Source: an uncultured Clostridia bacterium
GTDB taxonomy: Bacteria > Bacillota > Clostridia > Oscillospirales > Oscillospiraceae
Direction of reading: 5' to 3'
Assembly: GCA_945918815.1 (NCBI GenBank)
Contig: CAMEIU010000090.1
Location: forward strand, 1-8,722
DNA length: 8,722 bases
Under the pieces are notes generated by a model. It saw nothing but the letters and a program-made list of their open reading frames with translations. It did not search any database and was not told where the DNA came from. The translations under genes were made by a program, and so were the position numbers. How positions within the stretch are numbered: position 1 is the stretch's first letter; each line of letters begins with the position of its first letter. Shown here in pieces: positions 4,491 to 8,722 of this stretch.

Positions 4491-7404
4491 TATCCTGAAA
4501 AAAGAAAAGGCGCAGCTGGCCCGCCTGGACGAGCTGCGCCGGAACATCTATACGCCTCTTGGCAGCCTGGACGTGACCTTCGCGCCCTCCGACGAACCGG
4601 TGGCCTGGGAGGATCACGACGGCCTGCCGTACTGCCCGTTGCCGAAAAACGGCAGATGGGCGGAGGTCTTCGGCTGCGCCTGGTTCCGAATCCGCGGCCG
4701 GGTGCCTGAAAACGCCGCGGGCATGCATGTGATCTCCCACATCGACATCGGCGGCGAGGGATTGGTGTACCAACACGGCGGCACCAAGCTGCCTGTGGGG
4801 GCCGTGACCCTGGACGCCAGTTTCATTGACCGGCTCCAGTCCACGGTGGCCAAAACCACGGTGGAGATCGGGAACCCGGTCCGGGGCGGGGAGCCGGTGG
4901 AATTCGACATCGACGCGGGCTTCAACGGCTACTACAATCACCCGGCGGGCCGCGCCTATTTCAAATGCGCCGAACTCTGCGCCGTGGACGACGCCTGGCT
5001 GCAATATTATTATGATTATCTGACCGTGGCCTCCTATATGAGCTGCCAGCAGGGGGAGTGGAAAGCGGAGCTGGAAGCCCTGCTGGACGAGAGCTACGCG
5101 GCCAAGGATGTTTCCTTGGAGCGGGGCCACATGGTGCTGGACCGGGTGCTGAAAAGCGTGGGCGACGGCAGCCTGGAACTGACCGCCGTCGGCCACTCCC
5201 ACCTGGATCTGGCCTGGCTTTGGCCGCTGCGGGAGACCAGGCGGAAGGCCTGCCGCACCTTTACCCACCAGATCACCAACATGCGCCGCTATCCTGACTA
5301 TATCTACGGGGCCAGCCAGCCCCAGCAATTCCAGTTTGTCAAGGAAAGTCACCCGGAATTGTATGCCCAGCTCCGGGAATTCGCGAAACGGGGTCAGCTG
5401 GAATGCCAGGGAGCCATGTGGGTGGAGGCCGACTGCAACCTGCCCTCCGGCGAGTCGCTGATCCGCCAGATTCTCTACGGCAAGCGGTTCTTCCGGGAGG
5501 AATTCGGCCAGGAAATGCAGATCTGCTGGCTGCCGGACGTCTTCGGCTACAACGGCAATCTGCCCCAGATTTTGAAGAAAAGCGGCATTCCCTATTTCCT
5601 CACCATCAAGCTCTCCTGGAATGAACACAACGCCTTTCCCAACCGCTCCTTCCGTTGGCAGGGCATCGACGGCAGCGAGGTGCTGACCCATATGCCGCCG
5701 GCGGAGACCTACAACGCCGCGGCCAGTCCCGCCTGCGCCGCCTTTGCCCGGGACCACTATCCCGAGCGCGGCCTTTCCCGCCATGCCATGCTGCTCTACG
5801 GCATCGGCGACGGCGGCGGTGGTCCCAGCGAGGTACACTTGGAAATGGGACGGCGGCAAAAAACGCTTCAGGACAGCCCCGTGGTCCGCTTCGGCACGGC
5901 CCGGGAATTTTTCCACAAGCTGGAGGCGGAAAAGGCATCGCTGCCAGTCCATTGGGGGGAGCTGTACCTGGAAAAGCACCAGGGCACCTACACCACCCAG
6001 GCGAGGAACAAACGCTTCAACCGGCAGTGCGAATTCGGCCTGCAAAACTTGGAAGAGTTGTGTACCCGGGCGGCGGCCGCAGGGTATCCCTATCCGGCGA
6101 AGACCCTGGAGCAGCTCTGGAAGCGGGTCCTGCTGCTGCAATTCCACGATATCCTGCCCGGCAGCAGCATCCAGCGGGTGTATACGGAATCCAGGGAGGA
6201 GTACGCCCAGATTGCCGAAGCACTCCGGCAGGAGCAGGAGAAAACCCTGGAATTTCTGAAATCGCCGGGGGAGGGGTACAGCGCCTACAATCCCACGTCC
6301 TTTCCACGGAAGGTATTTGTGAAGCAGCGGGATCGGTGGTGGACGGGTACCCTGCCGCCCCACGGCGCGGACCGGCTGGAGCCCTTCGGCGGAGTAGCCG
6401 GGCTGCCTGCGGACGGCCTGGACAACGGCGTCGTCCGGGTCTCCTTCGCGGACGACGGGACCATCAAAAGTCTCATCGACCTGCGGACCGGCTTTGACTA
6501 CGCGGGCAGGTTCCTGAACCGGCTGACGGTGTATGAGGACCCGTTCCTGCCCTACAACGCGTGGGACATCGATTGGGAATACGACCAAAGACCGTTTGAG
6601 GTTCTGACGCCGGAGCAGGTGGAATTCTGTGCCGACGGCCCCGCCCAGATCTGCCGCATGGTCTACCGCCATGGGGCGACGGAGATCCGGCAGGAGGTCC
6701 TGCTCTTCCCGGATTCCCCGGTGATCTATTTTCATACGGTCTGCCGTTGGTCGGAGAAGCTGCACATGCTCCGGGCGGATTTCGCACCGGCGGTTTGGGC
6801 GGACCGGGTCAAATGCCAGATCCAGATGGGCGCCATCTTTCGCTCCACCCGGGAGGAGACGCCCCAGGAGAAAGCGCAGTTTGAAATCTGCGCCCATCAG
6901 CATGTGGATGTGTCCGACGACCGCCGCGGCCTCTCCTTATTAAACGACTGCAAATATGGGCACCGGGCCAAAAACGGCGTCCTCTCCCTGAATCTGCTCC
7001 GCTCCACCATCCTGCCGGACCCGGAGGCGGACCAGGGGTTCCACGAGTTCACCTATGCGCTGCTGCCCCACGAGGGGGCCTGCGGCTGGGAGACCGTGGC
7101 GGAGAGCGACTTCCTGAACCAAGGGCCGCTGGTGACCGGGGGCAGCCTCGTCTGCCCGAGCCTGGCCCGGACGTCCTGCCAAAATGTGGTAGTGGAGACC
7201 GTGAAGACGGCGGAGGACGGCTCCGGCCTCGTCCTGCGGCTCTATGAGGCCACGGGCCAACCCTGCGTGACAGCCCTGGAAACCGGATTCCCGTACCGCG
7301 CCGTCCTGGAATGCGACCTGGAAGAAAATAATCCGAAGCCGGTCCAGGTGTCCGCAATGGCCTTCAGCCCCTACGAGATCAAAACCCTGAAATTCCTGCG
7401 GTAA
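4477..7404 (+). CDS. GH38 alpha-mannosidase, cytosolic MAN2C1/Ams1 type
   Basis: A 975-residue glycoside hydrolase family 38 enzyme, which releases terminal alpha-linked mannose with retention of configuration and uses a zinc ion. The N-terminal ~230 residues are the beta-rich domain typical of the MAN2C1/Ams1 branch. The catalytic domain starts at GHSHLDLAWLWP, with zinc ligands H242 and D244, and continues with MWVEADCNLPSGES. WLPDVFGYNGNLPQ carries the expected nucleophile and zinc ligand D354. Further motifs are GDGGGGP (444-450), WGELYLEKHQGTYTT (493-507) and FHDILPGSS with the fourth ligand H557. The C-terminal ~350 residues match the GH38 beta domains. All active-site residues I can identify are intact. 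No signal peptide is visible, so it acts in the cytoplasm. It is last in the operon, overlapping the PHP gene by 14 nt, and is followed by a strong hairpin. Linkage preference cannot be read from sequence. Confidence 0.95.
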   Translation: MEPVDILKKEKAQLARLDELRRNIYTPLGSLDVTFAPSDEPVAWEDHDGLPYCPLPKNGRWAEVFGCAWFRIRGRVPENAAGMHVISHIDIGGEGLVYQHGGTKLPVGAVTLDASFIDRLQSTVAKTTVEIGNPVRGGEPVEFDIDAGFNGYYNHPAGRAYFKCAELCAVDDAWLQYYYDYLTVASYMSCQQGEWKAELEALLDESYAAKDVSLERGHMVLDRVLKSVGDGSLELTAVGHSHLDLAWLWPLRETRRKACRTFTHQITNMRRYPDYIYGASQPQQFQFVKESHPELYAQLREFAKRGQLECQGAMWVEADCNLPSGESLIRQILYGKRFFREEFGQEMQICWLPDVFGYNGNLPQILKKSGIPYFLTIKLSWNEHNAFPNRSFRWQGIDGSEVLTHMPPAETYNAAASPACAAFARDHYPERGLSRHAMLLYGIGDGGGGPSEVHLEMGRRQKTLQDSPVVRFGTAREFFHKLEAEKASLPVHWGELYLEKHQGTYTTQARNKRFNRQCEFGLQNLEELCTRAAAAGYPYPAKTLEQLWKRVLLLQFHDILPGSSIQRVYTESREEYAQIAEALRQEQEKTLEFLKSPGEGYSAYNPTSFPRKVFVKQRDRWWTGTLPPHGADRLEPFGGVAGLPADGLDNGVVRVSFADDGTIKSLIDLRTGFDYAGRFLNRLTVYEDPFLPYNAWDIDWEYDQRPFEVLTPEQVEFCADGPAQICRMVYRHGATEIRQEVLLFPDSPVIYFHTVCRWSEKLHMLRADFAPAVWADRVKCQIQMGAIFRSTREETPQEKAQFEICAHQHVDVSDDRRGLSLLNDCKYGHRAKNGVLSLNLLRSTILPDPEADQGFHEFTYALLPHEGACGWETVAESDFLNQGPLVTGGSLVCPSLARTSCQNVVVETVKTAEDGSGLVLRLYEATGQPCVTALETGFPYRAVLECDLEENNPKPVQVSAMAFSPYEIKTLKFLR

Positions 7405-7422
7405 TGCGCCGCAGCGCTGCAA

Positions 7423-7458
7423 AACCCTCCGTATGACTGGCTCATACGGAGGGTTGTC
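7423..7458. terminator. Probable bidirectional intrinsic terminator
   Basis: A perfect 14-bp inverted repeat (7423-7436 with 7442-7455, arm AACCCTCCGTATGA) encloses a 5-nt loop, CTGGC. It lies in the 73-nt gap between the converging alpha-mannosidase and peptidase genes, 18 nt after the mannosidase stop. On the plus strand the stem runs into TTGTCTGTTTG, only moderately T-rich. On the minus strand it ends in TTTT, two of them in the stem. It probably stops both transcripts, though the weak U-tracts leave room for partial read-through. Confidence 0.8.
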
Positions 7459-7477
7459 TGTTTGATGGACGTTTGGC

Positions 7478-8545
7478 TCAGAGAATCAGCAGCTCCTTGG
7501 GGGCCTTGGTGATGTTCCGGCAGCCGTTTTCCTCGATGACGATGACGTCCTCGATGCGGACGCCGAAGCGGCCGGGCAGGTAGATGCCAGGCTCCGCGGA
7601 GAGGACGGTGCCTGCGGGCAGGGGCGTTTCGGTGTAGGGGCCTGCGCCGGGCATCTCGTGGACCTCAATGCCCAGACTGTGGCCGAAGCCATGGCGGAAG
7701 TAGCCGTCGTATCCGGCGTTGGCAATGACCTGGGCGGCGGCGTTGTGGATGGTCTTGCCCAAAACCCCGGCACGGGCCTGGGCGATTCCGGCCAACTGGG
7801 CCTCCAGCACCGTGTGGTACACCTTGTCCATTTCCTCGGTCACATGGCCGATGGCCACGGTGCGGGTCATATCGGAGCAGTAGCCGTGGTAGACGCAGCC
7901 GAAATCCATGGTGAGGAAGTCGCCGTCGGACACCACACGCTCCGTGGGCACGCCGTGGGGCAGGCTGGTGTTGGGCCCGGATACCACGATGGGATCGAAG
8001 GACATCAGCTCTGCACCGCCGAGAAGCATCCGGTATTGCAGGAAGGCGGCGATCTCCTTCTCCGTGCGTCCTGCTTTGATAAAGGGCAGGACCTCGTCAA
8101 GGGCCTTCTCGGCGATTCGCTGGGCGTCGATCATGGCCTCGACCTCCCCCGGGTCCTTGACGGCCCTGGCCTCGGCCAGCAAAGCTGCGGCGGGGACCAG
8201 CTCGCAGGTCAGCTTGGACCGCAGGGTCTCATATTCGCTGACGGTGGTCCGGTCCTCTTCAAAGCCCAGCCGCCGGACCTGGCGGCGGCGCAGGAAATCC
8301 TCCACCATTTGCAGCGTGGGATTGGCCCGGGTGGGCTCCGCCACCTCGCAGCCGGTGATTTCCCGGGCGGCGGCCTCGATGTAGCGGCTGTCGGTCAGGA
8401 AGCAGCAGCCCTCCTTGGTGACCACCGCCGTACCGGCGGAGGAGGGGAAGCCGGTCACATACAGGCGGTTGGGCTCGCTGGTGACCAGAAGGGCGTCCAG
8501 GCCGTAGGCGTCCAGCATGCCAATGATCTTGTCAAATCGGTTCAT
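7478..8545 (-). CDS. M24 family Xaa-Pro aminopeptidase
   Basis: A 355-residue metallopeptidase of the M24B (pita-bread fold) family, likely a cytoplasmic aminopeptidase acting on Xaa-Pro bonds. Residues 1-125 form the creatinase-like N-terminal domain (LDALLVTSEPNRLYVTGF at 16-33). The C-terminal catalytic domain shows all five metal ligands: D214 (MDFG), D225 (SDMTRT), H289 (GFGHSLG), E318 (SAEPGIY) and E332 (RIEDV), plus H197 in the PHG motif and H296. The length is typical for Firmicute PepP/PepQ-like proteins. I chose the ATG at 8545, because MNRFDKI matches the usual N-terminus and a weak AGTGGA lies 7 nt upstream; a GTG at 8557 would add only four residues. It follows a lactonase-like gene by 26 nt and converges on the mannosidase, so it belongs to a separate transcription unit and probably has no role in sugar use. 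Confidence 0.93.
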   Translation of the reverse strand: MNRFDKIIGMLDAYGLDALLVTSEPNRLYVTGFPSSAGTAVVTKEGCCFLTDSRYIEAAAREITGCEVAEPTRANPTLQMVEDFLRRRQVRRLGFEEDRTTVSEYETLRSKLTCELVPAAALLAEARAVKDPGEVEAMIDAQRIAEKALDEVLPFIKAGRTEKEIAAFLQYRMLLGGAELMSFDPIVVSGPNTSLPHGVPTERVVSDGDFLTMDFGCVYHGYCSDMTRTVAIGHVTEEMDKVYHTVLEAQLAGIAQARAGVLGKTIHNAAAQVIANAGYDGYFRHGFGHSLGIEVHEMPGAGPYTETPLPAGTVLSAEPGIYLPGRFGVRIEDVIVIEENGCRNITKAPKELLIL

Positions 8546-8571
8546 AGCTTGTTCCACTTCTTTCTGTCAAA

Positions 8572-8721
8572 TCAGACGTCTTCCAGGGCCAGGCCGACGC
8601 ATTGGGGAATGGAGATCCGGCCCAGCTCCGCGCCCACGCGGCCGTCCGCCTCCAGAGCGCGGCAGACCAGGGCGCTGCTTTTGCGGTTGGCGGTCAGCAG
8701 CAGCGGCGCGCCGGGAACCGG
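8572..8721 (-). CDS. C-terminal fragment of a probable beta-propeller lactonase
   Basis: Only the last 49 residues and the TGA stop are inside the window; the gene continues past the right edge. The visible part includes LLLTANRKSSALVCRALEAD, then GRVGAELGRISIPQCVGLAL. The pattern (L-L-x-A-N-x-x-S followed by V, a D-G-R turn, and a closing I-P-x-C-V) resembles the final blade of the seven-bladed YbhE/Pgl-type 6-phosphogluconolactonase family, where the end is usually N-x-x-S-D then V-P-S-P-x-C-V. It lies 26 nt upstream of the peptidase gene in the same direction, probably in one operon. The identification rests on a short fragment, so another beta-propeller protein is possible. Confidence 0.6.
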   Translation of the reverse strand, partial: PVPGAPLLLTANRKSSALVCRALEADGRVGAELGRISIPQCVGLALEDV

Positions 8722-8722
8722 C

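Noticed and set aside
4369..6903. An 844-codon open frame on the minus strand across the alpha-mannosidase
   Set aside because: It lies opposite a GH38 gene with all its catalytic motifs. Its translation is low in complexity, rich in Gly, Arg, Pro and His, and shows no domain. Such antisense frames arise from GC-biased third codon positions.
4477..7404. Mannosylglycerate hydrolase (MngB-type) identity for the GH38 enzyme
   Set aside because: The long N-terminal beta domain and the HSHLDLAWLWP and GDGGGGP motifs fit the MAN2C1/Ams1 branch better, and there is no PTS transporter as in the mng operon.

Overview
The window is GC-rich, with G or C at most third codon positions. Genes are tightly packed, Shine-Dalgarno sequences are strong (AAGGAG, GGAGG, GGGAGG), and the protein types (melibiose-type GPH symporter, EstA-like esterase, AraC regulator with a cupin sensor) point to a high-GC Firmicute of the Oscillospiraceae/Clostridia kind, probably a gut commensal. 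That assignment is inference from style; no phylogenetic marker is present.

Layout: (1) 77-943, minus strand, an AraC-family regulator. (2) 944-1133, an AT-rich divergent promoter region with a candidate promoter for each direction and short palindromes that could be operators. (3) 1134-7404, plus strand, four genes packed as one operon: GPH-family sugar symporter, EstA-like serine esterase, CehA/McbA-type PHP metallohydrolase, and a cytosolic GH38 alpha-mannosidase. Spacing is 4 nt, then a 4-nt overlap (ATGA), then a 14-nt overlap. (4) 7423-7458, a perfect 14-bp hairpin, probably a terminator serving both converging transcripts. (5) 7478-8545, minus strand, an M24 (Xaa-Pro) aminopeptidase, preceded at the right edge by the C-terminal end of a probable beta-propeller lactonase (8572-8721, truncated by the window).

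How it fits together: the regulator probably senses a small sugar and controls the divergent operon. The symporter would import a short alpha-mannoside. The esterase and the PHP protein would remove substituents, and the GH38 enzyme would release mannose. None of the four products has a visible signal peptide apart from the membrane-embedded transporter, so breakdown should be cytoplasmic. The least understood part is the PHP metallohydrolase beside an esterase and an alpha-mannosidase: its substrate is unknown, and this gene set is the best candidate here for an undescribed catabolic pathway, for example for esterified or phosphodiester-linked mannosides. The peptidase/lactonase pair looks like ordinary housekeeping genes outside the locus. 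I see no mobile element, CRISPR array, tRNA or rRNA.
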